From contig JBELLU010000030.1 in assembly GCA_042096455.1 (NCBI GenBank), positions 1 through 23,572 on the forward strand: DNA of 23,572 nucleotides, written 5' to 3'. Origin of the DNA: UBA7445 sp042096455. GTDB lineage: Bacteria > Verrucomicrobiota > Verrucomicrobiia > Opitutales > Coraliomargaritaceae. This document shows positions 7,223 to 19,357 of this stretch, one piece after another (position 1 is the stretch's first letter; each line of letters begins with the position of its first letter). Both the position numbers and the translations under genes were made by a program. The notes beneath the pieces are model-generated. The model did not search any database and was not told where the DNA came from. It saw only the letters and a program-made list of their open reading frames with translations.

Positions 7223-7939
7223 ATGAATCAGGATCCAGAAGGCATTCTATTAGTGGACAAACCCAAGGGCATCACTTCGCACGATGTGGTGGATCGGGTG
7301 CGGCGAATTTTTCACATGAAAAAAGTGGGTCATGCCGGCACCCTGGATCCGATGGCGACGGGCCTCATGATTATCCTGGTGGGCAAGGCCACGAAGGTCT
7401 CGCAATACCTCATGAGCATGGACAAGGAATACACCGGAACCTTGCGACTGGGGCAAAGCACGGACTCGCAGGATGCGGAGGGTGAGCTTGTGGAGGAACG
7501 CCCGTTGCCGGAATTGACCGAAGCGGAGGTCTTGGCACAAATGAAAACCTTTGTAGGTGACCAGTATCAGACGCCCCCGATGTTTTCGGCAAAGAAGGTG
7601 GGTGGACAACCGCTCTACAAATTGGCGCGCAAGGGAAAGACGGTGGAGCGGGAGCCGAGAGTGATCCATATCAGTCGTTTTGAGATGACGGACTTTGCTT
7701 CGCCGGAGATCTCGTTTTTAGTCGCCTGTAGCAAGGGGACCTATGTGCGTACGATCGCGCATGACCTCGGGGAAAAAATTGGCTGCGGGGCGCATTTGAA
7801 TGTGTTGCGCCGCACCGGGATTGGGGATTTTAGAATTGAAAACGGGAGCACCTTGGAGGTCTTGGCGGAGGCGACTCCGACGGCCCTGCGCAAACATTTG
7901 ATTCCGGTCTTACAAGCGGTACCGAGTCACGCACTTTAA
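7223..7939 (+). CDS. truB: tRNA pseudouridine(55) synthase TruB
   Basis: TruB makes pseudouridine 55 in the T-loop of most elongator tRNAs. The catalytic motif HAGTLDPMATG is present with the nucleophile Asp42, preceded by VDKPKGITSHD. KEYTGTLRLGQSTDSQDAEG and the CSKGTYVRTIAHDLG segment are also characteristic. At 238 residues it covers the catalytic core but lacks a long PUA extension, as in shorter bacterial forms. It starts 3 nt after nrnA and ends 9 nt before ribF. The bases before the ATG are A/T-rich with no Shine-Dalgarno sequence. Confidence 0.96.
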   Translation: MNQDPEGILLVDKPKGITSHDVVDRVRRIFHMKKVGHAGTLDPMATGLMIILVGKATKVSQYLMSMDKEYTGTLRLGQSTDSQDAEGELVEERPLPELTEAEVLAQMKTFVGDQYQTPPMFSAKKVGGQPLYKLARKGKTVEREPRVIHISRFEMTDFASPEISFLVACSKGTYVRTIAHDLGEKIGCGAHLNVLRRTGIGDFRIENGSTLEVLAEATPTALRKHLIPVLQAVPSHAL

Positions 7940-7948
7940 GCAAATACG

Positions 7949-8893
7949 ATGAATTTTCCTGCGAGGGTATCTGATTTTGAGGCGTTGCAAGGTCTGGAGT
8001 TGCCCTTGTATATGGCGATTGGGGTCTTTGATGGGATGCATCGCGGCCACAAGGCGGTGGTTGGTTCAGCGGTCACCGCTGCCGGGGAGGCAGGCGGGGT
8101 GAGCGGGGTTTTGACCTTTGATCCGCACCCAAGCCGTTTGTTCCGGGGGGCGGAGGGCACGCGCTTGATTCTACCGATTTCGCAAAAGATTGCTTTGTTG
8201 CACGGTGAAGGGGTTCAGGTCGTGATCGGGAAACAATTTGATGCAGCATTTGCGGCGATTGAGGCCGCGGATTTTGCCTCCTTTTTAAAGACAGCGATGC
8301 CGAGCCTGAAAGGGATCTCAGTGGGTTCAAATTTCCGCTTCGGGCGGCAACGGGCTGGTGATGCGGCACTGTTAAAACAGACGGGTAAAGCCTTTGGGTT
8401 GAGTGTCACAGTGGTGGAGCGATTACAGCATGAAGGGGAGGCAATCAGCAGTACCCGTATTCGCGAGGCTCTGGAAAGTGGCGCGATTGATTCGGTGAAT
8501 GCCCTTTTAGGCTATCGTTATGGTTTTACCGGAAGAGTGGTTGCGGGCGCGAAGAAGGGTCGCGAGTTTGGTTTCCCGACATTGAATTTACCTTGGGCTC
8601 CCGAGTGCTTACCCCGTTTTGGGGTTTATCGGGTGCGGCTGCGGGCTGCGGGCGCAAGCCAATGGGAGGATGGGATTGCAAACTATGGGGTGAAGCCGAC
8701 GGTTTCGGAAACCGCAGAGCCGGCTCTGGAGGTGCATGCGCTGGATGGGACTGATCTGGATGCCGGTGCGTTGGTAGAGGTTGAATGGCTCGATTTCCTA
8801 CGTGGTGAGCAAAAGTTTGAAACGGAAGCGGTCTTGCGGGCGCAAATTGCGCAAGACGTGGCATGGGCACGTGAACAGGTGAGTGATGGCTGA
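7949..8893 (+). CDS. ribF: Bifunctional riboflavin kinase / FAD synthetase RibF
   Basis: RibF phosphorylates riboflavin to FMN and adenylates FMN to FAD. The N-terminal nucleotidyltransferase domain has GVFDGMHRGH (HRGH 31-34) and ISSTRIR at 167-172. The C-terminal riboflavin kinase domain (about 190-314) has GFPTLNL (208-214), GVY and NYGVKPT (245-251). It also has the typical final stretch ending in LRAQIAQDVAWARE. Both domains are complete in 314 residues. The gene sits between truB and rluD, a common neighbourhood, and overlaps the rluD start by 8 nt. Confidence 0.96.
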   Translation: MNFPARVSDFEALQGLELPLYMAIGVFDGMHRGHKAVVGSAVTAAGEAGGVSGVLTFDPHPSRLFRGAEGTRLILPISQKIALLHGEGVQVVIGKQFDAAFAAIEAADFASFLKTAMPSLKGISVGSNFRFGRQRAGDAALLKQTGKAFGLSVTVVERLQHEGEAISSTRIREALESGAIDSVNALLGYRYGFTGRVVAGAKKGREFGFPTLNLPWAPECLPRFGVYRVRLRAAGASQWEDGIANYGVKPTVSETAEPALEVHALDGTDLDAGALVEVEWLDFLRGEQKFETEAVLRAQIAQDVAWAREQVSDG

Positions 8894-9824
8894 GCGTTTG
8901 ATTGAATGCCATGTTCCGGAAACGGTGCAGGGTGAACGGGCGGATAAAGTCTTTGCGGCGGCGTTTGAGGATGTGAGCCGGGCACGACTCCAACGGGCCT
9001 TTGACGCAGGAAAAGTGACTTATGAAGGGGCGGTGATTGGGAAGCGCCACAAATTGAACGGGCCGGGTCTCTTGCGGGCGGAATTGGAAGAACTTGATAG
9101 CGGCGAGGGTCCGCGGGCAATGGCGATTCCGCTGGAGATTGTTTATGAAGATGCCTGTATGGTGGTGGTGAATAAGGCGGCGGGCATGATTACGCACCCC
9201 GGAAGCGGAACCGGTGAGGACACGCTGGTGCACGCACTCCTTCACCACACGAACGGGGAACTGAGCTCGGTGGGGAGCCCGGAACGACCTGGAATCGTGC
9301 ATCGTCTGGACAAGGAGACCACGGGCTTGATTGTGGTGGCGAAGACGGATCTGGCGCACCATCGTCTGGCGAAGGCTTTCAGTGAACGCAGTACCTACAA
9401 ACGCTACGCGGCATTGGTGATGGGCGTGCCGCGAGTGGAATCCGGTTCCTGCCGCGAGCCGATCGGCAGGCATCCGGTGCATCGTACGCGCATGGCCGTT
9501 CATGAGGGTGGGCGCACTGCGCACACGGATTGGAAGGTAGAGGAAGTTTTTGGAGAGCGGGTGGCGCGGGTTTCCTGCGTGATTCACACGGGGCGCACGC
9601 ATCAAATACGGGTGCACATGAGTTCTTTGAAGCATCCCCTGTTGGGAGACAGTACCTATGGCTTTAAGGTGAACGCTTTGAAGGGTGTGACGGTGCCGCG
9701 GGTGATGTTGCATGCGGCTGAGTTGCGTTTGCCGCACCCGGAGACGGGGGCAGAGCAGTGCTTTGAAGCGGCTTTAACGGCAGATTTTACCTCTTTAGAG
9801 GCGGCCTTGCGTCCTAGTTCTTGA
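8886..9824 (+). CDS. rluD: RluD-family 23S rRNA pseudouridine synthase
   Basis: The protein (312 residues from the ATG at 8886) has an N-terminal S4 RNA-binding domain (about 15-60). This is followed by the RluA-family catalytic domain with HRLDKETTG, catalytic Asp142, and HTGRTHQIRVH. RluD makes pseudouridines 1911, 1915 and 1917 in helix 69 of 23S rRNA. The S4 domain favours RluD over RluA, although RluC also has one, so the exact target is inferred. A GTG at 8883 is also possible. AGGTG lies just upstream, inside ribF, one of only two Shine-Dalgarno-like sites in the window. The stop overlaps the convergent phosphatase gene by 11 bp. Confidence 0.88.
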   Translation: MAERLIECHVPETVQGERADKVFAAAFEDVSRARLQRAFDAGKVTYEGAVIGKRHKLNGPGLLRAELEELDSGEGPRAMAIPLEIVYEDACMVVVNKAAGMITHPGSGTGEDTLVHALLHHTNGELSSVGSPERPGIVHRLDKETTGLIVVAKTDLAHHRLAKAFSERSTYKRYAALVMGVPRVESGSCREPIGRHPVHRTRMAVHEGGRTAHTDWKVEEVFGERVARVSCVIHTGRTHQIRVHMSSLKHPLLGDSTYGFKVNALKGVTVPRVMLHAAELRLPHPETGAEQCFEAALTADFTSLEAALRPSS

Positions 9825-10755
9825 GCGCCTCGCGGGCGACTCCATAACGCAGGTTGTAGAAGGAATGGGTTGTTGCGTCGCGCCCTGCGAATTTTAGGAG
9901 GGATTCAATGGTGAGCAGGGCGACCGGAAGGATGTCGGCGCGGCGTGCGGGCAGGTGGGGAACGGAGAGGCGCTCATGCAACGGAAGCGCTGCGAGTTCA
10001 GTGCGTAAGGCGGAAAGGGTCTGCAGCTCCAGCCGGGGGGAGATTTGGTCGATGGCCTGGTTGTTGCGGGCGGCGAGGATCGCTCGGGTGACGGTGGCGG
10101 CTCCGCCGGTTATAAGGATTGGCCAGTCGGCGGGCTGAAAATCAAATGCGGCAAGGGAGAGGGCGCGGTGAACGTGTTCGTGGATTTGCGCCTGAGTATC
10201 GGATGCCAGCGGGGCATCGCGATCCGTCAGGAATGCCTCGCTCAAGCGCACCGAACCCAGTTGGAGGGAGACCGCCTGCTCGATTGTATTGTCTGCGAAA
10301 CGAACCAGTTCAAGGCTTCCGCCGCCGAGGTCCATTTGCAGAAAGTTATGAAGGCCCTGCAATTGCGGGTCACAAGTGAGGCCGCGTCCAATGTAGCTGG
10401 CTTCTTGCTCGCCGCTCAGGACTTGTATGATATGACCGGTCTCGTTCTTGATACGGTCGATGAATTCCATGCCGTTGTGGGCATCGCGCACTGCGCTGGT
10501 TGCAACGATCTGAATGGCAATCGGGTCAAATTTTTCTGCGAGGCGCAGGAGTTCTTTGATACTGGCACTGCCGGCGTCCATGGCGCGGCCGGTGAGCTCG
10601 GGTTTGGGGTGGCTGATGCCGGCACTGATGCGGGTCTCGATGGTTTCGGTGAAGCGGGCCTCGACTGGGGAATGGGGAAGCGCCGCAGCGGCAACGAGGA
10701 GTTTGATGGAATTGCTTCCAACATCGATGACGGCGACTGTTTTATCGTGAACCAC
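9814..10755 (-). CDS. Ppx/GppA family exopolyphosphatase / pppGpp phosphatase
   Basis: This family hydrolyses inorganic polyphosphate or converts pppGpp to ppGpp. The 313-residue protein is an ASKHA-fold ATPase-like core. Phosphate-binding DVGSNSIKLLV is at 11-21 and ATSAVRDAHNG at 85-95. The LSGEQEA segment (113-119) carries the conserved catalytic glutamate, MDLGGGSLEL is at 141-150, and the later ITGGAATV and RRADILP also fit. It lacks the extra C-terminal HD-like domain of long E. coli PPX. The start is a GTG at 10755; no upstream in-frame ATG is found nearby. It is divergent from obg, 64 bp apart. Polyphosphate and pppGpp specificity cannot be told apart from this sequence. Confidence 0.88.
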   Translation of the reverse strand: MVHDKTVAVIDVGSNSIKLLVAAAALPHSPVEARFTETIETRISAGISHPKPELTGRAMDAGSASIKELLRLAEKFDPIAIQIVATSAVRDAHNGMEFIDRIKNETGHIIQVLSGEQEASYIGRGLTCDPQLQGLHNFLQMDLGGGSLELVRFADNTIEQAVSLQLGSVRLSEAFLTDRDAPLASDTQAQIHEHVHRALSLAAFDFQPADWPILITGGAATVTRAILAARNNQAIDQISPRLELQTLSALRTELAALPLHERLSVPHLPARRADILPVALLTIESLLKFAGRDATTHSFYNLRYGVAREALKN

Positions 10756-10819
10756 AGAATAGAGATGTGGGATGTGCTTTGCAGTTGCAATGCCTATGTC
10801 GGGCGGGCAAAGGTGATGG

Positions 10820-11839
10820 GTGTTTTATGATGAAGTGAAAGTAAGCTTTACGGCGGGGAAGGGTGGCGACGGCTGCTTTAGTTTTCGCCGGGCGAAATAT
10901 GAACCGAAGGGGGGACCGGATGGCGGTAACGGTGGTCGCGGCGGGGATGTATATCTGGTGGCGGACGAGAACGTTGCGGATTTGACCACGTATCATTTCA
11001 AGCCCGGTTGGAAGGCGCGCAATGGCGAACCCGGGCGCGGTAGCAATCAATACGGGGCGAAGGGTGAGGACATTGAACTGAAGCTTCCGGTTGGCACGGT
11101 GGTCTATGACCGGGAAACGGATGCGGTGGTCACGGAGGTGACGGAGCACGGGCAGCGGGTGCTTTTGCTGGAAGGCGGTGAAGGCGGAAAGGGCAATACC
11201 GTTTTCAAATCGTCGACCAATCAAGCGCCACGGGAATTTACGCTGGGGAAACCGGGTGAATCGGGTGACTACCGTTTGGTGATCAAGACGATTGCGGACG
11301 TGGGTCTGATCGGATTTCCGAACGCGGGGAAATCGACTTTGTTGAATATGATCACGAATGCGCATCCAAAGACGGGAGCCTATCCTTTCACGACGCTTTT
11401 CCCGACGGTGGGGGTCTTGGAATTTCCGGAGGCGTTTGAACGGATCACGGTCGCTGACATTCCGGGTCTGGTGGAGGGTGCAAGCGATAACCGGGGCTTG
11501 GGGCATCGCTTCCTGAAGCATGTGGAGCGTTGCAAGGTTTTGCTCATCATGATCGATATGCAAGGCACCGATGACCGTGAGCCGATCGCGGATTTGCGGG
11601 TGCTGCAGAACGAATTGAAGCTTTATAAGGCCGCTTTGTCGCGCAAACCGGTATTGGTTGCGGCGAATAAGATGGATGAACCGAATGCGGCAGAAAACCT
11701 CAAGGTCTTTGAGAAGAAGTGTAAGCACCCGCTATACCCGATTTCCTGTGTCTCAGATGAAGGCTTTGATGCCTTGAAGGCCGCTTTATTGAAGGCGGTA
11801 CTTTCGGTGCGCGCCGAGGAAAGCGGCGTTGAGGATTAG
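10820..11839 (+). CDS. obg: Ribosome-associated GTPase Obg (CgtA)
   Basis: Obg is an essential GTPase involved in 50S assembly and the stringent response. The 339-residue protein has the Gly-rich Obg fold at 1-about 158, with GGPDGGNGGRGGD in it. The GTPase domain has GFPNAGKST (165-173), TTLFPTVG (191-198), DIPGLVEGA (213-221) and NKMD (283-286). It has no long C-terminal OCT extension. The start is a GTG at 10820; the frame is closed by TGA only two codons upstream, so this start is forced. AAAGGTGA lies 3-9 nt before it, a rare Shine-Dalgarno-like site. The rplU and rpmA genes that often precede obg are not here. The stop overlaps the convergent exosortase gene by 4 bp. Confidence 0.97.
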   Translation: MFYDEVKVSFTAGKGGDGCFSFRRAKYEPKGGPDGGNGGRGGDVYLVADENVADLTTYHFKPGWKARNGEPGRGSNQYGAKGEDIELKLPVGTVVYDRETDAVVTEVTEHGQRVLLLEGGEGGKGNTVFKSSTNQAPREFTLGKPGESGDYRLVIKTIADVGLIGFPNAGKSTLLNMITNAHPKTGAYPFTTLFPTVGVLEFPEAFERITVADIPGLVEGASDNRGLGHRFLKHVERCKVLLIMIDMQGTDDREPIADLRVLQNELKLYKAALSRKPVLVAANKMDEPNAAENLKVFEKKCKHPLYPISCVSDEGFDALKAALLKAVLSVRAEESGVED

Positions 11840-12771
11840 GCTTTTAAGTTTGAATTTTCCAGGGATCGGGTGGGTCCGCCCAAGAAAATCCAAATCGAGA
11901 GCAGGCAGGTCCAGAAGCTGAGCATTCCCACGACTTCATGCATCAGGTCATAATGCGCCATCATGTGCGGGGCGAGGAGGACGATGATCACAATGCGCAG
12001 GATATTGAAGGTAATGCCGATAAAGAGGGCGGTGGTGATGTTCACGAGTAACTCGAGTGGGGCGAGCCGTTGATAGAGGGCGAGCAGTAAGCCCAGGAGG
12101 AGGCTGGTTAGGATAACGCCGAAACCGTTACACTCGGAGGCGACATGGAAGGGATGTTGATCGACGAGGAGGATGAGGCGGGGTGCGATTTCGGGGCTTT
12201 CTGAAATGCCGAGTTCAATAGATTTTCCGAGGAACCCGAGGAGGTTGCCGCTCCATTTTCCGGCGAGGGTGCGAAGGGGCCAATCGAGTGCACCCATGAA
12301 AGTGCTGAGAAAGATGAAAACCCCAAAGGTGCCGCAGGCGGTGTAGGCAATGCGGCGCAGTTGTGTGCCGAAGAGGTAGAGCACCAAGGCGCTGAGGGCG
12401 CTACAATAGGCGGTCACACTTATGATGCTGAGGGCGAGATTGCGGAAGATGCTTGGTTCGGTAAGACGACTCAGGAAAAAGGCCGACAAGAGACATAGGT
12501 AGGCAAGGATCAGGCCGTTCCGCGCATGGGGGTTGAGCGTGAAGGGATCTTTGACAGCAACCCGGTTGAAATAAACCAGACTGAAGACCGCAAAGGCTAG
12601 AATGATAAAGGCGTTGAGGATGCGGCTTTGCTCGTGGGCACTGTGTGCAAGCCATTGAGTAAACGGCCAAAAGATGAGGCCGAGGCTGGCAAAAAGCATA
12701 AGGTTGAACCAGAAGTCCCGGTCCTTGGATTTCTGACGAAGGCTTTCTCTCAGTTGCTTACGCAGAGACAT
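11836..12771 (-). CDS. Exosortase/archaeosortase family transpeptidase (membrane)
   Basis: Exosortases are inner-membrane cysteine proteases/transpeptidases that process proteins carrying PEP-CTERM-like sorting tails. The 311-residue protein has about eight hydrophobic segments and the expected catalytic triad: C214 in ASECNGFG, R259 in FNILRI and H278 in MHEVVG. The order and approximate spacing match the family. The Cys motif reads ECNG. I cannot assign a subfamily. The start lies 2 nt after the dnaE stop, so it is probably co-transcribed with dnaE. No PEP-CTERM-type tail is seen in any complete protein of this window, so its substrates are encoded elsewhere. Confidence 0.85.
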   Translation of the reverse strand: MSLRKQLRESLRQKSKDRDFWFNLMLFASLGLIFWPFTQWLAHSAHEQSRILNAFIILAFAVFSLVYFNRVAVKDPFTLNPHARNGLILAYLCLLSAFFLSRLTEPSIFRNLALSIISVTAYCSALSALVLYLFGTQLRRIAYTACGTFGVFIFLSTFMGALDWPLRTLAGKWSGNLLGFLGKSIELGISESPEIAPRLILLVDQHPFHVASECNGFGVILTSLLLGLLLALYQRLAPLELLVNITTALFIGITFNILRIVIIVLLAPHMMAHYDLMHEVVGMLSFWTCLLSIWIFLGGPTRSLENSNLKA

Positions 12772-12773
12772 GG

Positions 12774-16493
<3,720 letters not shown>

Positions 16494-16554
16494 GTAGTTT
16501 TAATTTGGAGCTTGGTGCGCGGGTGGCAAGGTCAAGCTGCAGGCAGGGCAAAAT

Positions 16555-17271
16555 TTACCGCTTTTGGAGCCAATCGGGGTCGTTGAAACGGGTTCTTTCC
16601 TGGGCGATATGCTCGCTTTGGAAAAAGGGCCGGAGGTCATCGGGTTCGGTGATGGGGATGCCCCAGGTTTGACTGATGGCGGCGAGGAAGCGGTTTTGGA
16701 ATCGGGCGTAGTCAAAGCTCGGCGGGAGGTTTTCGCGATTGATGGAGCCCTGAACGAGGAGGGCCTCGCTGGTCCGTTTGAGCGCTGCCCCGGCGATTTT
16801 GCTACCATCGGGGCGCAAGACGTCATTGGCGCTGGCCTCGACAAAGCATTGACTGGCGGAAGGCGCAGGCTGGGGGGGCGTGGTTTCGCAATAGCGGGGG
16901 CAGGGTGCTAGCCGGCAGGGGATCTGGTCCTGCTGTAAGATCCCGAGAATACTCTGGTGTAGTTCCAAATAAATTTGGGTGGGTGGGGCGTCGCCAACGG
17001 GGAGGCTGCGGGAGAGGAGAATACTGTAGGTCCAGTCGTTGCGATGGTCGACGATGCCGCCTCCGGTAATGCGGCGGCAGAATTGGAGCTCATCGGGGAA
17101 GAGCTGCTTCACGGCGAGCCATTTTTGAGTGTAGCCAAAAGTGATGGCGGGTTCGGTCCAGCCGTAATGGCGGAAGAGGGCGGTATCGCGGGGGAGATCG
17201 TCGAGCAGCGCGGCATCAATCGCCATGTTTTGAGCGGCGTCACCGTAGGCGTTGGGTAGGGCGATGAGCAT
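16555..17271 (-). CDS. Lipoate-protein ligase A / octanoyltransferase family protein
   Basis: The 238-residue protein belongs to the biotin/lipoate protein ligase fold, which attaches or transfers lipoyl or octanoyl groups to lipoyl domains. Visible motifs are RRITGGG at 66-72 with H76, CFVEASANDVL from C142, and KIAGAALKR at 158-166 with the conserved lysine K158. An all-lipoate-ligase role, an octanoyltransferase role (LipM type) or an amidotransferase role (LipL type) are all possible. The Cys at 142 sits where I recall the LipM nucleophile, which favours octanoyltransferase. It lies 9 nt after the RmlD-like gene, and no lipA or lipB is in the window. No Shine-Dalgarno sequence is seen. 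Confidence 0.82.
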   Translation of the reverse strand: MLIALPNAYGDAAQNMAIDAALLDDLPRDTALFRHYGWTEPAITFGYTQKWLAVKQLFPDELQFCRRITGGGIVDHRNDWTYSILLSRSLPVGDAPPTQIYLELHQSILGILQQDQIPCRLAPCPRYCETTPPQPAPSASQCFVEASANDVLRPDGSKIAGAALKRTSEALLVQGSINRENLPPSFDYARFQNRFLAAISQTWGIPITEPDDLRPFFQSEHIAQERTRFNDPDWLQKR

Positions 17272-17280
17272 GGGTTATTT

Positions 17281-18186
17281 TTAGGCCCGAAGTGGCTCGA
17301 TAAAGGTGATTTCCTCAAGTTGTTCCTGGAAGTCGATGGGCTTGGTTTTAAGCTTACTGACAATGGGGTTGAGGTTGAAGGCAAGATTGCGCGGGCGGTC
17401 TTTATGGGCGGGGTCGTCGGCGATTTGGGTTGCGGTGATGGATTCGGTGGGGAGCCCCAGATGTTTGAGGATGCGTTGCCCCATTTCAAAGCGGCTGAGC
17501 ACTTCTGAACCGGCCCAATGAAAGAGGCCGTGCAGGTCGCGGCGTTCGGAAAGTTCAAGCATGACTTCGGCCACGTTTCCGGCGGAGCAGGGTTGGCGGA
17601 GCTCGTCGGTGAAGAGTTTGAGGGGTTCCTCATTCTTTATCGCGGCGAGAATTTTTTCATGAACGCTCCTTGATCCGGAGGGGCTCTTGCCCATTAGAAT
17701 CGGGATTCGCAAGACAACGGGGTCTTCTTTGTTGTGGGCCAGTACCTCGCGCTCGGCCATGAGCTTGGTTTGCCCGTACAGATTGGTGGGAGCAGGCATA
17801 TCGGTGGAGCGATACGGGCTGTCACTCTGGCCATCAAAGACCATGTCGGTTGAGATATGGATAAAGCGGGCGCCGAGGTGCTTGCTGAGTTGGGCGAGGT
17901 GGCGGGGGAGGTCGATGTTGATTTTGCGCGCCTGTTCGGGTTCGGCGTCAACCGTTTGGGGGTTTGAGAGGGCGGCACAATTGACAATGACATCGGGCCA
18001 GAGCTGGAGGATAGGTTCGGTTAAGGTCTCGGGGTCGGCGGCATCGATTCGCAGGTTCTCGGCGATCCCGGGAAGGGTGCAGGGCTGGGAGTGGCTGAGG
18101 GCGGTGAGGGTATGGCCGCGCCGCAGCGCCGCTTGCGCGTAGGCGTTTCCGAGGAGGCCGGTGGCTCCGGTAAGCAGAATTTTCAT
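17281..18186 (-). CDS. SDR-family sugar nucleotide reductase, RmlD-like
   Basis: An extended short-chain dehydrogenase/reductase of 301 residues, most like dTDP-4-dehydrorhamnose reductase, which reduces the 4-keto sugar to dTDP-rhamnose. It has the NAD(P)-binding GATGLLG at 7-13, the STD triad part at 112-114 in ISTDMVFDG, and the catalytic YGQTK (Y137, K141). I start at the ATG at 18186 (MKILLTG) because the nucleotide-binding motif must lie at the N-terminus. The frame is open to 18213 but adds only nine unconserved residues. RmlA, RmlB and RmlC are not adjacent, so the substrate is uncertain; S-adenosylmethionine synthetase beta-like proteins also share these motifs. It leads the minus-strand cluster and is divergent from hisC. 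Confidence 0.8.
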   Translation of the reverse strand: MKILLTGATGLLGNAYAQAALRRGHTLTALSHSQPCTLPGIAENLRIDAADPETLTEPILQLWPDVIVNCAALSNPQTVDAEPEQARKINIDLPRHLAQLSKHLGARFIHISTDMVFDGQSDSPYRSTDMPAPTNLYGQTKLMAEREVLAHNKEDPVVLRIPILMGKSPSGSRSVHEKILAAIKNEEPLKLFTDELRQPCSAGNVAEVMLELSERRDLHGLFHWAGSEVLSRFEMGQRILKHLGLPTESITATQIADDPAHKDRPRNLAFNLNPIVSKLKTKPIDFQEQLEEITFIEPLRA

Positions 18187-18247
18187 ATGAATATTAATTG
18201 GTTTTTGTTGCAATGAAACAGGAAGCTCGCAGATTGGAAATCAATTA

Positions 18248-19357
18248 ATGAACTACGCTGATTTAGCGAACGCCGGGGTCTTGGCACAACCGGTCTACGA
18301 ACCGGGAAAACCTATTGCGCAGGTTGCGCAGGAATTTGGGCTTGTACCGGATGAGGTTGCGAAGCTGGCCTCAAATGAAAATCCTTATGGGCCCTCGCCT
18401 ATGGCAATGGCAGCGGGTCGTGCCGCGATGGAAACGGCGCATATTTACCCGGATGGGGCGGGGCATTTGTTGCGGGAGGCGATTGCGGCTGAGCGCGGGC
18501 TTGAGCCGGATGCGGTGATTCCCGGCAATGGCTCGAATGAGATCATTGAATTATTGGGACATGTCTTTTTGCGGCCCGGAGTTGAGGTGGTCATGGGCGC
18601 ACAGGCTTTTATTGTTTATAAATTGGTGACGCGTCTTTTTGGGGCGACTGCGGTGGAGGTGCCGATGAAGGGTTTTGCGCATGATTTAAGCGCAATGCGT
18701 GCGGCCGTTACGGAACGGACGCGTCTTTTGTTCGTGGCGAGTCCCAACAATCCGACCGGTGCGGCGAACGAGGCCGGGGAGTTACTGGCATTAGCGGAGG
18801 ATTTGCCGGAGCACGTGATCTTTTGTTTGGATGAGGCTTACGCGGAATACCTCGATACGGCTCCGGATTTGCGTGCTGCGATTTCGGCGGGGCGCAAGGT
18901 TTTTTGCCTGCGCACATTTTCCAAAATCTATGGTCTGGGAGGCCTGCGGGTTGGTTATGGTTACGGGGATCCGGAATTGGTGGCTTTGTTGCAGCGGGTG
19001 CGGCAACCGTTTAATGTCAATGCGGTGGCTCAGGCAGCAGCGGTGGCGGCGCTCGGTGATGTGGAATTTTATAAAATGTGTCGCCGCGAGAATGCGGCGG
19101 GGCGGGAGGTTCTGGTTTCGGGATTGAATGCGATGGGCTTCGAAACCTTTGGCGGGTCGGCAAATTTTGTGCTGACGCGGGTAGGGGATGGCTCGGCTTG
19201 CTTCCGTGCCTTGCAGTCGCAGGGGATTATTGTGCGCCCGCTGGATGTTTACGGGATGCCCGAATATGTGCGCATCACGATTGGCACACAGGAGGAGAAT
19301 CAACGCCTGCTTCGAGCGATGCAGGCTGGGTTGGGGAGTGAGTTAACGCCGGTATAA
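18248..19357 (+). CDS. hisC: Histidinol-phosphate aminotransferase
   Basis: HisC is a PLP-dependent class I/II aminotransferase that makes histidinol phosphate in histidine synthesis. The 369-residue protein has LASNENPYGPS at 40-50, SPNNPTG at 165-171 and DEAY at 195-198. The PLP-binding lysine K226 is in TFSKIYGLGGLRVGY, and a substrate-binding arginine is in YVRITIG near the C-terminus. HisC-family enzymes can also act on aromatic amino acids, and no other his gene is nearby, so either use is possible. The ATG at 18248 has no Shine-Dalgarno sequence. Its TAA overlaps the next ATG by one base (TAATG), suggesting translational coupling. Confidence 0.92.
   Translation: MNYADLANAGVLAQPVYEPGKPIAQVAQEFGLVPDEVAKLASNENPYGPSPMAMAAGRAAMETAHIYPDGAGHLLREAIAAERGLEPDAVIPGNGSNEIIELLGHVFLRPGVEVVMGAQAFIVYKLVTRLFGATAVEVPMKGFAHDLSAMRAAVTERTRLLFVASPNNPTGAANEAGELLALAEDLPEHVIFCLDEAYAEYLDTAPDLRAAISAGRKVFCLRTFSKIYGLGGLRVGYGYGDPELVALLQRVRQPFNVNAVAQAAAVAALGDVEFYKMCRRENAAGREVLVSGLNAMGFETFGGSANFVLTRVGDGSACFRALQSQGIIVRPLDVYGMPEYVRITIGTQEENQRLLRAMQAGLGSELTPV

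Noticed and set aside
8526..9737. Minus-strand open frame of 403 codons opposite ribF and rluD
   Set aside because: It is rich in His, Arg and Pro with no recognisable motif, and lies fully antisense to two clear housekeeping genes. It is a shadow of GC-rich coding sequence.
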